64,000 bases of DNA, taken from NCBI GenBank assembly GCA_014529385.2, contig CM043952.1:53334119-53398118 (forward strand), written 5' to 3'. Position 1 is the stretch's first letter. Each line of letters opens with the position of its first letter. Positions 1 through 13,099 of this stretch are shown piece by piece. This DNA is from Adiantum capillus-veneris (lineage: Eukaryota; Streptophyta; Polypodiopsida; Polypodiales; Pteridaceae). The notes beneath the pieces are model-generated. The model was not told the DNA's origin, searched no databases, and was given only the letters and a program-made list of their open reading frames with translations. The position numbers and the translations under genes are program-made.

Positions 1-207
1 CATCCTTTCCCATTTCCTCCTCAGTCCCCCTTCTCTGCTAGGCCTACTCTACCCCTCGTGCACCCTTTCTCTCTCTTACTAGTAGCGGGTGGCTTTATTA
101 CGGTGCCCCCAACACCTTCAACTCCAACATTCTCGTGGGATGATATTAGCTAACTAGTTATTTAATAGTAGACCATTGGACCATGCAAAAGTGAAAGGAT
201 GTTGACG
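1..207. other. No recognisable gene
   Basis: This stretch has no reading frame or motif that I can assign. It lies directly upstream of the helicase relic. The homologous protein would continue N-terminally, but no convincing Q motif or Walker A motif is visible here, so the relic seems truncated at this side. Confidence 0.5.
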
Positions 208-622
208 ACACATGTTTTGAAAAGACTAAGTGCCCTTGTCATTTTACCAACAAGGGACCTTGCTATTTAGGTCAAGGGAGTCGTTGATGTCATTGCCCCA
301 ACAATTGGGTTGTTTGTGGGGATGGCCATTGGACAAACACAAATTTCCAACGAAGCTATAGAGCTAATTGAGCTTCCAAGAAAGTCTGTCCATAGCTTTA
401 GAAAAGCAAAGGTTGAGCTTTGGGATTCTATTAATAGTCTTGTACACATTTGTGACAACACTAGGTCGCTTGATGGATCACATTACAAGCACGCACGGAT
501 TCACATCAGAACACTTGTGCTATTTGGTGATTGATGAAAGTGATAGGCTTTTAAGGCACGCTTACCAAGATTGGTTGACACATACTTTAAACAAAATAGT
601 CACAAAGGGTCAATCTAAATAA
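208..622 (+). pseudogene. RH1: DEAD-box RNA helicase relic (RH1-like)
   Basis: Two overlapping frames together give a stretch of a plant DEAD-box ATP-dependent RNA helicase resembling RH1 (DDX51 group, nucleolar RNA helicases). Seen in order: ALVILPTRDLAI (motif Ia region), an in-frame TAG at 268, IGLFVGMAIGQTQIS, then after a frameshift near 450, [14 protein letters not shown] (motif Ib) and [13 protein letters not shown]. The last is motif II, with DESD where the family usually has DETD or DEAD. The segment then reads HAYQDWL and stops at 620. Motif I upstream and motifs III-VI downstream are absent, so this is about 135 codons of a protein that is normally 500 residues or more. No intron-like gap interrupts the match, which would fit a retrocopy, but the segment is too short to be sure. 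It cannot encode a helicase. Confidence 0.72.
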
Positions 623-1321
623 CCACTACTGAAAGGACTTCAGCATGGTTTTGATGGGGCTAATCATTGTCATGCCATGAAAAGCTCGGGCGACTCACTC
701 AAAAATATGTAGAATAACATGTGATTTCAATGAAAGGGGTTAATTTCTCTTATGAACTTACAGAAAGTATACATACATGATGGTGTTTTAAATTGAAAAT
801 TGAAAATTGAAAATTTTTGCACGCAAGGGGTCTTTTTATTGAGAAGAGTGGCACATAAGGGGTCTCTATATACTTTAAAAAAAGTATAACAGGGGTTTTT
901 ATAAATACATCTTGAATGCACGTGCTATAAATGGCTCTATATAGTGACCCACCCTAGTGAAAATAGTTTTACTAACCACTTTAAGAAGGGATCCAGCTAA
1001 AATATCACAAATGAAACTGTGTTTTCCATTGCTTTACGCATGAGAAAGTCCCACGAATCGTCATTCAACTCACAAAGTGATGAATGATCACAGGCTTCAT
1101 TTTGATTAGCATCTAAATATCTGTGCTAGTAGTCATATGTTTTCACACTCAATGAGTCACTAACTTTCTCACAATAAACAAAGCAATTTTGTGCAAACAC
1201 ACACTTTGCCTATGCTCAACAAAGAATAATCAATTCATATTAAAGTAACAAACAAGAAAGAAATCGTCTTATCTCTTTTCTCAAGCTAATCACATGCGAT
1301 GTCCCCTTGCAACCAAAATGG
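623..1321. other. Non-coding; leader side of Copia-1 LTR
   Basis: No coding region is supported. Around 792-818 a 10-bp A/T-rich unit (attgaaaatt) is repeated about three times. The part next to 1321 lies immediately downstream, on the minus strand, of a primer binding site, so it would be the untranslated leader of a copia element whose body is missing. Confidence 0.5.
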
Positions 1322-1332
1322 ATTTGATACCA
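1322..1332 (-). other. Primer binding site, tRNA-iMet type
   Basis: The minus strand reads TGGTATCAAAT two bases after the CA end of the LTR at 1335-1593. TGGTATCA is the usual copia primer binding site, complementary to the 3' end of initiator tRNA-Met, where reverse transcription is primed. It sits on the outer side of this LTR, which is unexpected because the other side also carries element sequence (see findings). Confidence 0.7.
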
Positions 1333-1334
1333 AA

Positions 1335-1593
1335 TGTGAGAGGCACTAGTCTCACAAAGATAGCAGTGTTGGAGTTAGGGTTGCAGAGAAACGCACACAG
1401 CTTGGAGAAGACGAAGGAAGCTCAAGGCACACAATAGAGAGTGTGTTACTTAGTGTGCAATGGAAAGATAGATAGCCCTAGAGTGATGGGCGTATATACA
1501 ATGCTCGGGGGGAAAAACCTCCTAAAGAGGGAAAAAATGCCCTGGCAGTCCTAGTGCGTTCACACACATCACTACCACATGTATATGGTAACA
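1335..1593 (-). repeat. LTR of Copia-1 family
   Basis: On the minus strand this 259-bp segment begins TGTTACCATA and ends CTCTCACA, the TG...CA ends expected of an LTR. It is preceded by a purine run (AGGGGGGATT, a polypurine tract) joined to the 3' end of the copia coding region, and is followed by a primer binding site. The minus-strand tail near 63735 begins similarly (TACCATAT...GGTAGTGATG), which supports it being a family LTR. No target duplication was identified. Confidence 0.72.
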
Positions 1594-1601
1594 AATCCCC
1601 C

Positions 1602-2105
1602 CTAGAGTGATGCGGTGAATGACATGAGTAAAGGCAAGTTCCATGCCTTGAGGACATGATTTGCCCACAAAGGGGAGTAAGCCCAAAGCTTTTTGAAAAG
1701 CTTCAAGCTTCTCACGAGACAATGCCTTTGTGAAAAGATATGCAAGGTTGTCCTGTGTATGCACATAAGCCAAGCTGCTCTGACTGTCAGTGTAGATAGT
1801 GTTGGCAGTGTCCTGTCCAACACCCAAATCAGCATAAGGCATCTGAGCCATACACACTCAACCGTAGCTATGAAGACTGCCCTATACTCAGCCTCACAAC
1901 TCAAAGTGGCCACAGTAGGTTGCTTCTTGCTCAACCATGATATACATGAACTGCCAAGCATGAAACAAAAACCACTTGTGGACAGTCGCGTGTCAAAACA
2001 ACCAGCCCAATCTGAGTCCAAAAAAGCATGTAAGTCTGGCGGCAATGATCCCCCCTTGGGATAAAACAAGCCAAGATGTAAAGTGCCACTAAGGTAGCAG
2101 AAAAT
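1602..2105 (-). pseudogene. Copia-1 RNase H (broken)
   Basis: The minus-strand frame 1602-2069 starts with LHAFLDSDWAGCFDTRLSTS and GSSCISWLSKKQPTVA and includes LSCEAEYRA, the D...E core of copia RNase H. A second frame (1522-1857) gives the C-terminal block DSQSSLAYVHTQDNLAYLFTKALS, normally written DNxSAxxLA...NxADxxTK. The switch of frame near 1850 shows a frameshift. The enzyme would remove the RNA strand during reverse transcription. Confidence 0.8.
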
Positions 2106-2188
2106 CCTCTTGATAGCCTACCAATGCTTAGACCCTGGGCTATGCATAAATCTACTGACCTGTGAGACTGCAAACTGAATATCCGACC

Positions 2189-3412
2189 TCATGTTGCATA
2201 CATAAATGAGGCAGCCAATAGTAGTTTGGTAAGAGTGACATCAGCAGGATTGCCAGCATCATGTAGACTCAACTTCAAACTTGTTTCCATGGGAGTGGCA
2301 ATAGGTTTGCAATCCTCAAGTCCAAACTTACATAGCAATGTCTCTATGTAACTTTTCTGACACAAGGCAATACCACCATCACACTGCTTAAACTGTATAC
2401 CCAAGTAATGATGCAACATCCCCAAATCTTTCATCTTAAAAGTAGCATTCAGATCAGCCTTAAATCCAGCAATATGTCTCTCATTTGGTCCAGTGATCAA
2501 CAAATCATCGACATAAAGAACCACAATGAGAAGTACATCACCCTCACGCTTTACATACAATGTGCCTTTCTGTTGGACTGTTACGAACGCCTCGTTTGAG
2601 CAAATGAGTGTCAACTTTCTCATACCAAGCACGAGGAGATTGCTTCAACCCATACAAAGCCTTCTTACATTTGCACACTTTGTCCTCTTGTCCTTCTATG
2701 ACAAAACAACGAGGTTGCGTTACATAAACTTCCTCAAATAAATCACCATTCAAGAAAGCAGTAACAATGTCTGATTGATGTACATCCCAACCAAAATGAG
2801 CTGCCAATGCACATAGAAAATGCACGGTAGTCATACGATAACTGGGAGCAAAAGTCACTTCATAATCTATGCCTTTTTGTTGTGCATAACCCTTTGCAAC
2901 AAGTCGAGCCTTATGGCGATCGCGATCTCACCATCCGGTTTGCGTTTCAACTTGTAAACCCACTTTGTACAAATGGCCTTTTTGCTAGGAGGCAAATCAC
3001 ATAAAGTCTATGTGTCATTCTCTATAAGTGCATCATATTCTGATTGCATGGCAGCCATTCAATTTTCTGAATTCTGTGCTTCATCAAAAGACAGAGGCTC
3101 CTCAACACCATGTAAGCTAGACACAGCCAAAGCATAACAATCTAATGCATAAGATGCATGGCGAGAGCCTGAACGAGTACGACTAGACAAAGGTGCATCC
3201 AATTTACTGTCACGCAAAGTGTGCACCAACCATTTTGGCATACCTCTAGCCTGCTCATTTTCAGCCCTTTCCTCATCAAGTACATCATGTACATCTGCAT
3301 CAGAAATAGACCGACCTTCAACATTTTTAGAAATCCCATAGGCTATACATTTGCCTCATTGAAACTTACATTCGTATTTCCACCACTGAAAAGAGGCAAC
3401 AAAGTGTCATAA
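2189..3412 (-). pseudogene. Copia-1 reverse transcriptase (broken)
   Basis: From high to low coordinate the minus strand gives the linker (SFDEAQNSEN, the usual start of the copia RVT_2 domain), then MTFAPSYRMTTVHFLCALAA, VTAFLNGDLFEEVYV and ALYGLKQSPRAWYEK. After a frameshift near 2600 it continues with VVLYVDDLLITG, which holds the YVDD catalytic pair, then LGIQFKQ, ATPMETSLKLS and a final frame break near 2189. All main RT blocks are recognisable, so the enzyme was once complete, but at least two frameshifts now interrupt it. Confidence 0.85.
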
Positions 3413-5530
3413 ATGTCCTGTGAGCTTACATTACTGTCTCTAGTACATGACAGCAAGGGCTGAACAAAATCTTCCACAAACACTACATCCCATGAAACCA
3501 GAATACGTTTTGTTTACAGATGATACAACTTGTAACCTTTGCTTTCAGCACTATAACCAGCAAAACACATTTGACAGCCCTATCATCCAATTTTCTACGC
3601 TGTGTTTGTGGCACCAAAGCATATGCCAAACAGCCAAAAACACGCATGTGCTCAATAGAAGGCTTTCTATCATGCCATGCTTCATATGGAGTAATAGACT
3701 ACAAAGCTTTCGTAGGACACCTATTTAGTACATAAGTGGCACACATGATGGCCTCAAGCCAAAAAGAATGCGGCAAAGCTTGACTTTTGACAATACATCG
3801 TGCCATTTCCGTAAGTGACCTGTGTTTCCTCTCAGCAACACCATTTTGCTGAGGTGTATAAGGCATTGTACATTGGTGTTTTATCCCACGACTAGAGAAA
3901 AATGCATTGAATTCATGAGACATATACTCCCCCCCTCAATCGGAACGGAGGGTTCCCATAGTACATTTCGAGACATTTTCAGCCATAGCCAGAAATTGTT
4001 TGAAGCACATAAAAACTTCGGACTTCGCTTTAAGCGGAAATACCCATGCATGCCTGGAGTAATCATCAATAAAAGTCACGAAGTAAAGGTAATTGCCCAA
4101 GGACGGAGTTTGCATGGACCCACAAACATCACTATGCACAAGCTGAAACTTGCATGTGGCCCGAACTGAACCATCGTTTGGAAACTTAGAACGTTGCATC
4201 TTACCCAAAATACAGCCTTCACAAACATGTTTGACAGGTGCTTCAAGAGGCGGCAAAGAAGCAACCTTATCAGATTTCTGCAAACGAAGCAAACTGGCAA
4301 AATTCAGATGACCAAAACGTGCATGCCAAAGTTTTGCATTTGAAATAGCCCTTGAATATGCAACAGCATTTGCACAATTTTGTCCACACTTGTCATACAA
4401 AGTGAGCTTATACATCCCACGACACAAAAGGCCAGATGCAACAATTTCATCACCAAAACTGAGATCATGAACTGTACATCTGTCATCCACAAATTTGACT
4501 ACAAGTCCAAGTCCAGCAAGTGCAGATACAGATAAGAGATTCTTCTTGATCCCAGGTACATAAAGTGCATCAACAAGTGTGAATGAACTGCCATTAGCAG
4601 CAATTAGCACAATCTTTTCAACTCCCTGAACCGGATAAGAGGCATTGTTGGCACAAGTGACTGAATTCCCATGAGGGATAGACTCGAGAGAGGTGAACAA
4701 TTCATGATGTGAGGTAATGTGCTTTGTAGCACCATTGTCGAAATACCACACATGTGAATCTGGAGCAAGTGATAAGCATGCATCATGGACAACAGGATTG
4801 TAAGTGCACTCTGCACTAAAAGCCCATTGTGCATCAACATCAGCAACACAGTCTCCTTTTACAGAAGACTCAACAATGGCTGCATTTGTAGTGGAACCAG
4901 CATTTGCAGTGGAACCACCCTCTTTCTTCTTAGCCTCTTTAGCCTTCAACTTAGGACACGACTTGATTAAGTGATCATTAGATTTACAATAATGGCAACG
5001 TGTTTTCTTTTTGACCTTATCACTAGAATTTCCAGATGAATTGTTGCAAGCAGAAGCATTAGGAATAGAATTTTTTCCACTCACAGCAGAACCATAAGGA
5101 GTGGCTGTATTGCTGTTACCATCCTTTCTCTGAGAAGCAATAAAAGCCTGTTCAATTGCACGCTGCCTAGTCCCATTTTTTCTAGAAAGTGACTCTTGCA
5201 ACAACAATGTGCATAATCCATCAAACTTGACAACTTCATTTCCTTGGGTCATAAGTCTCCAAGTACTAGCAAAAGTCTGGTAAGAATCTGGTAAGGCATC
5301 AAGAACAGTCTGCACAAGGGAACTGTCTGAAATGACTTCACCTGCAGAAATAAGTTGCTCATTGATATCCTTGACACTAGCAAGGAAAGTGCCATATCAT
5401 CTTCCTTATGCATAATCTTCGACTCCAGCTCTTTACGCAACAAAGCAATTTTAGCCTCATTGCGACTTGCAGAAAGACCAGCCAAAATATCCCAAGCGTG
5501 TTTTGCAGATTTTGCTGAGAAATAAGTCAT
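3413..5530 (-). pseudogene. Copia-1 gag, protease and integrase (broken)
   Basis: The longest open part is 3936-5315 (459 codons). The upstream gag portion (AKHAWDILAGLSASRNEAK) lies in another frame from 5530. Seen: a CCHC knuckle CHYCKSNDHLIKSC; an aspartic protease site DNGATKHIT, where copia normally has DSGA; the GAG-pre-integrase signature LWHARFGHLN; the integrase zinc site and HSDVCGSM with the first catalytic Asp; then FVTFIDDYSRHAW. A frameshift near 3930 moves the rest (TPQQNGVAERKHRS, the catalytic Glu region, then FWLEA and YVLNRCPT) into the frame 3699-3923. The product would be a capsid-protease-integrase polyprotein acting in cytoplasmic particles. The breaks make it non-functional. 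Confidence 0.85.
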
Positions 5531-6010
5531 GTAGGACTTTATCCTCTAGTGGGAGTATTTTGGATGGATTTACCAAACATTCAAGCAATGCCCTCATGGC
5601 CAATTGTGGTTTTAAGGGTGAACTTGGGATGTGATTAAGTCCTTTGGCAATTAAGCTTTGAATTTGTGGATTAACCATAAATTTTTGATCGATTATGCAT
5701 ACATGCGTTCCAAGATAAAGTTTTTTTGAAAGCCCAGAAACTTGTTGCAAAGACACATAGATGATTTTCTTCATACAAAAAGTCAAAACTATAATTTTTT
5801 AAATATAGAATCACAATATATCTAACCAATCACCAATATCCACCCAATCCACATCTTTAATCAAGTCTTCACTGCCAAAACATGTTACAAAAGATATCGA
5901 GAAAATACTTTTTGAAAGAAAGTAGTCAAAAAAGTTACAAATAGGTATGTACAAAAAAGAGGTTTTTATCCTCCATATGTGTAATTAGGCATCTTTTTCC
6001 TACAACGGTC

Positions 6011-6130
6011 CATCCTACCTACAAAACAAGATTACATGTAGGGGTCTATCCTATAGGGGCCCATCCTAAGTACAAAACAAGCTTACATGTAGGGTCTATC
6101 CTATAGGGGTCCATCCTACCTACATAAAAC
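6011..6130. repeat. Tandem repeat, 50-51 bp unit
   Basis: The word catccta(cc/ag)tac begins at 6011, 6062 and 6112, giving two and a bit copies of a 50-51 bp unit that also contains acatgtaggg and tctatcctatagggg. Confidence 0.85.
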
Positions 6131-6213
6131 TTCTAGCTCTTTCCCTATTTATAGACTTTGAAGATGTGCTTGGGTTTAAAAAGGAAGTAAAAGCATTGTT
6201 GGGGATGCTAGTG

Positions 6214-6511
6214 AATTTGATATTTCAAGAGAGGGGGTAGAGTCTTCTTCAATACATGGCTTAAGGATCCCCAATATTGTCTTAATACCTTTGAAGTTTT
6301 CGTAGGTGGTTAGAGCTATTCTCGGGACTTCTGCTTTGAGTTCTGTCAAAACCTCAAGTATCAATTTGATATTTCAAGAGAGGGGGTAGAGTCTTCTTCA
6401 ATACATGGCTTAAGGATCCCCAATATTGTTTTAATACCTTTGAAGTTTTCGTAGGTGGTTAGAGCTATTCTCGGGACTTCTTCTTTGAGTTCTGTCAAAA
6501 CCTCAAGTATC
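6214..6511. repeat. Direct tandem duplication, 149 bp x 2
   Basis: The segment starting aatttgatatttcaagagag at 6214 is repeated from 6363, 149 bp later, with only a few substitutions (gtctt/gtttt, cttctg/cttctt). It looks like a fairly recent local duplication. Confidence 0.9.
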
Positions 6512-6905
6512 AATTCTCTCAAATGAATACATGAAAATATGCGCCAAGCACTGTCAGAAAAAAATCGGGGTCTATTGTATTTTAATCGAATGAAATCCTA
6601 AAATATCGGTTAGATTTTGAGCTTGCCTTGAAGAAAACCGGGAAATTTTCAAAAGTTTTAGTGAAATTACCAGCAAAAGCTTCAAATTTTGACCTAAAAA
6701 CCGGGAAAATTTCAAGTTTGCCCTTATTTTCTTCGGTTAGGAAAAATATAAGGAAAAACTTCGGCCAGGAAAAATATATTTTTCCTGACCTAGCGCCAAG
6801 AACAAAACCTTAGCTTAACCACCTAACCATGAGCAAAATAGAGTCAGATGAAACTATCAAAGTCAACGATGCAAAAGCATAGAGTTAGAGAGGGAATCCC
6901 AGAGG

Positions 6906-7032
<127 letters not shown>

Positions 7033-7203
7033 TTGAACCAATAAACCAACCAAGGAAATCAATCAGATGATCTCAATATGGGGACAGAGTGCTACTTATA
7101 TACTATCTCCTAAATTACATGACCCAGACCCATGTCATAAGTAAATTAAATAATAGAATCACCTTGGGGTTTCACGAGATGTATATAATTTAAAGCTCTC
7201 TCT

Positions 7204-7441
7204 GTAGCTCATAGTGGACATATGCAGGTGAAGTCGCGGAGCAGAGCGTGGATCGACTCACACACACACAGATACACAGAGAGCTTACACAGTATGTAGA
7301 GAATTGTTTGAAGGGTTATCTCCCAAAACCTTATTATCCACAAAAGTATAAGTGAGTATATAGAAAGAGTTAGTGATAAGTGAGTTAGGCGGGTGGGCGG
7401 CCATATCCGTATAAGAGGCCACTTGGGCTTTAATCCCAACA
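7204..7441 (-). repeat. LTR of Copia-2 (inner part certain)
   Basis: The minus strand begins TGTTGGGATTAAAG at 7441, directly after a polypurine tract AAGTGGGAGGT (7442-7452) that abuts the Copia-2 RNase H end. The outer end is uncertain; a possible CA end is GAGCTACA at 7204. Beyond it are unassigned sequence and the GA microsatellite. Confidence 0.6.
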
Positions 7442-7525
7442 ACCTCCCACTTAAAGTCCAATGTGGAACTTTAAGTAACTATAAATCTATGAACATAAAT
7501 GTACAAAGATTTACATGGCTGCCAT

Positions 7526-9311
7526 CTATCCAATGCCCAATAACTCACGACAATGCACAAAGCCCTCTCCTGGAAGTCCCTTTGTGAGTAGATCAGCAGG
7601 ATTGTCCTTGGTGTGGATCTTCAGCAGTTGTATCTGGTTGTCTTCAAGTACTTCCCTAATGAAGTGATATTTCACATCAATATGCTTAGTCTTCGAATGG
7701 AACACTGGATTCTTTGCCAATTGTATAGCACTTTGACTATCACAATATAGCTTTGGCATATCTACTTTGATTCCCAAGTCTGCTACCAATCTACCAAGCC
7801 AAATAGCTTCTTTCCATGCCTCATTTGCTGCAACATACTCAGCTTCTATAGTAGACTGTGTAATACAATCTTGTAATCGAGATCGCCATGATATGGCACC
7901 TCCACCCAATGTAAAGACATAGCCTGATGTCTCTTATCCAAGTCTCCTGCATAATCTGAGTCAGTGTATCCTCTGACACTCAAATCCTGACTACCATAGC
8001 ATATGCACATACTCTTTGTATGTTTTAAGTATCTCATGATACCTTTCACTATCTCCCAATGTTTCTAGCCGAGATTTGACATATATCTGCTAACCACTCC
8101 CACTGCAAATCCAATATCCGGACGTGTAGCAATCATTGCATACATCAAACTACCCACTGCAGACGCATATGGAATCTTATCCATTTCAGCCTTTTCTTCC
8201 TCAGACACAGGACAATCATGTTTGCTAAGTTTCACATATGGTGGCAATGGAACACTCAATGCCTTTCCCTTCTCCATATTGAAACGTTGTAAAACCTTGT
8301 CAATATACTCTGTTTGAGATAATCAAATCAACTTCTTTGATTTGTCTCTCTCAATGCGCATACCAAGTATATGACTTGCCTCACCAATGTCTTTCATGTC
8401 AAACGATTTTGCCATCTTTGACTTCAACGCTGAATTTCTTCCAAGTGTTTGCCAGCAATCAACATGTCATCCACATACAAAATAAGGATCAGCCAATTGC
8501 CATCCTTAGCCTCCTTTATATATAGACAATGATCGAACTCACTATGTTTGTAGCCTTGAGAAAGCATAAACTTGTGGAACTTATGGTACCATGCCCTCGG
8601 TGATTGTTTTAAGCCATAAAGACTCTTTAACAACTGGCATACCAAATCTTCCTTGCCTTTCTCAGCAAACCCTTCTGGCTGCTGCATGTAAATTTCCACA
8701 TCTAAATCACCATGCAAGAACTTTGTCTTGACATCCATTTGGTGCAACACCAAATCCAATATGGCAACCAATGCAAGAAAGCATCTCAATGTAGTCATCT
8801 TGACCACTGGAGAGAAGACTTCATCAAAGTCAATGCCTTGTTATTGCCTAAAGCCCTTGGCAACAAGCCTTGCTTTGTACTTTGACTGACTATCATGAGC
8901 GGTGATCTAATACCTGTAAACCCATTTACAAGGTAGAGCCTTTTTGCCCTGTGGTAATTTAACTAGCTTCCATGTTTGGTTTTTATGCAGAGCTGTCATC
9001 TCTGACTGCATGGCCAACTGCCATTTTTTCGAGTCAACCACTTGTAATGCTTCCTTGTAACAAGATGGTTCTCCGCAATCTGTGAGCATGACATAATTTA
9101 GAGATGGCACATAACGATCAGGTGGTTTGGAGACACACTCAGAACGTCTCACCACAATTGATTCTGCCTCTCTAGCCACTATAGGCTGTTCCTGAGCCTG
9201 ACCATGCTGTCTTGATGTGGTAGCACTAGGTCCATCTTCCCTGAAGACAACTCTTTTGATCTCCTCTGTCTTCTCTGCCTTAGTGTGAAACTTGGCTTCA
9301 TTGAAATGCAC
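7526..9311 (-). pseudogene. Copia-2 reverse transcriptase and RNase H (broken)
   Basis: Four minus-strand frames cover the domain. 8907-9311 holds the linker and RT start ([29 protein letters not shown]). 8424-8807 holds FLHGDLDVEIYM, SLYGLKQSPRAWYHK and LILYVDDMLIAG (YVDD). 8065-8277 holds PYASAVGSLMYAMIATRPDI. 7526-8049 holds IMRYLKHTKS, GYTDSDYAGDLDKRH, then STIEAEYVAANEA, YCDSQSAIQLAKN and TKDNPADLLTKGL. All catalytic blocks remain recognisable, but frameshifts separate them. Confidence 0.85.
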
Positions 9312-10340
9312 ATCATTGCTACAATAACTTTTCTGGACTCAGGATCCCAAAGCCGATAACCCATCTCGCCCGATTCTCCGTAGCCAAGAAATATACACTT
9401 CTTGCTCTTTGGTTCTAACTTATTCCTAACCTCCTTAGGAATATGACTATAAGCTTCACAACCAAAGACTCTGAGATGCTTATACGAAGGTGCCTTGCCT
9501 GTCTATAGCATCTCAACCACTTCACTCTTATCCAGAACCCTACTTAGAGACCTGTTGATCAAATGGACTGCTGTGGCCACTACTTCTGCCCAAAATCCAT
9601 CATGCAACTCAGCATTTTACAACATGCTTCTGACCTTCTCTTGTATGGTCCTATTCATACGTTCTGCAATCCCATTCTGTGAAGGATTATATGGTGCAAT
9701 AAGTTCCCGCTTAATCCCTTTTTCTTCACAAAAGTCTTGAAAAGCTTTGGAAACGTACTCTCCACCATTGTCAGTTCTCAAGCACTTCAACTTCTGACCA
9801 CTCTAATTCTCCACAAGCTGCAAGAATGTCTTAAAGACCTTGAGCACCTTATACTTGTGCTTCAAGAAGTAAACCCATACTTTGTGAGAATAGTCATCTA
9901 TGAATGTACAAAAGTACACTGCTCCCCCTAGTGACAAACTAGGCATTGGTCCGCATAGATCAATGTGCACAAGAGCTAACCGTTCGTCCCTACGATTCTT
10001 CTTTGATCTGTGCGGTTCCTGTGTTTGCTTACCATAAACACAATGCTCACAAAACTCGAATTCTTGAAATGAAAAGCCAGGCAAATAACCATAATGAGAA
10101 AGTATTTCCATTCCTCTTTTTGACATATGTCCCAGCCTATGATGCCACAGTGACACACTTGGCTGCTCAATCACATTAATTACATGGTTTTTAACCTCTG
10201 AAACATGTAAAGTGTACAGAGTTCCTGACTTGCTGCCATGTGCTACAATCATCGAACCTTTGGAGATCTTCCAAGCGTTGTTCCCAAAAACTGTCACATA
10301 ACCCGCATCATCCAACTTCCCTGTACTGATCAAGCTCTTT
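9312..10340 (-). pseudogene. Copia-2 integrase (broken)
   Basis: The open part 9803-10340 reads GYVTVFGNNAWKISKGSMIV, then LWHHRLGHMSKRGMEIL, CEHCVYGKQ (zinc-binding Cys pair), LVHIDLCGPMP (first catalytic Asp), YFCTFIDDYSHKVWVYF and LVEN. It then breaks near 9803, just before the expected second catalytic Asp. The rest down to 9312 is recognisable only in other frames (for example [12 protein letters not shown] at 9340-9364). It would have inserted cDNA into chromosomes but is now non-functional. Confidence 0.82.
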
Positions 10341-10639
10341 CCCAATAGTCTATCAAAGAGCAACGTGCATCTAATGGAGCTTAAAAGACCTTAGGGTTAT
10401 CTTCACTCAAGACCTCCAAACATTAGTGTTAAAAAGTCCTTTGACCTTAGGCAAGCTAGGGCTGACCATGAGGTGGTGATCCTACCCAAGCCTTAGGAGC
10501 TTTTTGGCTTGCTAACTAAAGTGCTTGAAGTGTTTGTGGGAACCTTGCCCAAGCTTGAGGTGATTCTCATGCTTAAATGACTAAGGTTCTTGAAGTGTTC
10601 AATTCAAAGATAAACTCTCAAGAGGCATAAACGGTTTCC
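10341..10639. other. Non-coding junction
   Basis: Sequence between two copia fragments. The word cttgaagtgtt occurs at about 10525, 10585 and 10655, a weak dispersed repeat. No coding similarity was seen. Confidence 0.45.
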
Positions 10640-11335
10640 ATGCGTAATTGACTAAGTGCTTGAAGTGTTCATTAATTAGCAAATCATCTACATACAAAAT
10701 GACGATGAGAAATACATCACCATCACATTTTGATGTACCCATAGCTTTTAGTTGGACTGCTACAAAAGCTTTGTTTAACCAAATGAGTGTTAGCTTCCTC
10801 ATGCCAAGCACGAGGAGACCGCTTCAACCCATACAAAGCTTTCTTACATTTGCACACTTTATTTTCTTATTGTTTTTTGACAAAACCACAAGGCTATGTT
10901 ACATATAATTCCTTGAGTATATCACCATTCAAGATGTACATTCCATCCAAAATAAGCTGCCAATGCATATAGAAAACAAACAGTAGTCATATGATAAGTG
11001 GGATCAAAAGTCTCTTCATAGTCAATGCCTCTATGCAGTGCATAATCCTTTGGAACAAGTCTAGTCTCACCATCCAACTTTCTTGTCAACTTGTAAATTC
11101 ACTTCGTACCAATGGCCTTTTTGCTAGAAGGAAAATCACAAAAGTCCATGCATCATTCTCTATAAGTGCATCATATTTTGATTGCATGGTAGCCATCCAA
11201 TTTTTTGAATTTTGTGTGTTGCATCAAAAGAAAGAGGTTCATCTTCATCACACAAACTAGAAACATCCAAAGCACAAAAATTTGATGCCTATGATGCATG
11301 GCAAGAACCCGAGCGAGCATGACTATACAAATGTG
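10640..11335 (-). mobile_element. Copia-1 family RT fragment
   Basis: The minus strand matches the 2500-3200 part of Copia-1 in both DNA and protein: MLGMRKLTLI and VILYVDDLLI (YVDD), and the linker words near 11300. Relative to Copia-1 it has small internal deletions, for example about 28 bp near 10935. It has no LTR and is broken at both ends. Confidence 0.8.

Positions 11336-13099
<1,764 letters not shown>

Larger units (their letters stand above)
1594..5530 (-). mobile_element. Copia-1, 5'-truncated Ty1/copia relic
   Basis: On the minus strand the domains run gag (partial), CCHC knuckle, protease, GAG-pre-integrase, integrase, reverse transcriptase, RNase H, polypurine tract and LTR. That is the Ty1/copia order, with integrase before RT. 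Similarity begins near 5530 inside gag; the gag N-terminus, leader and 5' LTR are missing. Several frameshifts separate the domains. Related fragments lie at 10640-11335 and at the right window end, so this is a repeated family. Confidence 0.85.
7443..10340 (-). mobile_element. Copia-2, 5'-truncated Ty1/copia relic
   Basis: Minus-strand copia internal region with GAG-pre-integrase, integrase, RT, RNase H and polypurine tract in order. Gag and protease are missing; similarity begins at SLISTGKLDDAGY near 10340. The sequence is closer to element E (Tork-like wording such as WKISKGS and CVYGKQ) than to Copia-1. Multiple frameshifts and stops are present. Confidence 0.85.

Noticed and set aside
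5457-5786. Minus-strand frame of 109 codons as a gene
   Set aside because: Only its low-coordinate end overlaps the copia gag fragment; the rest has no domain and lies beyond the truncation point.
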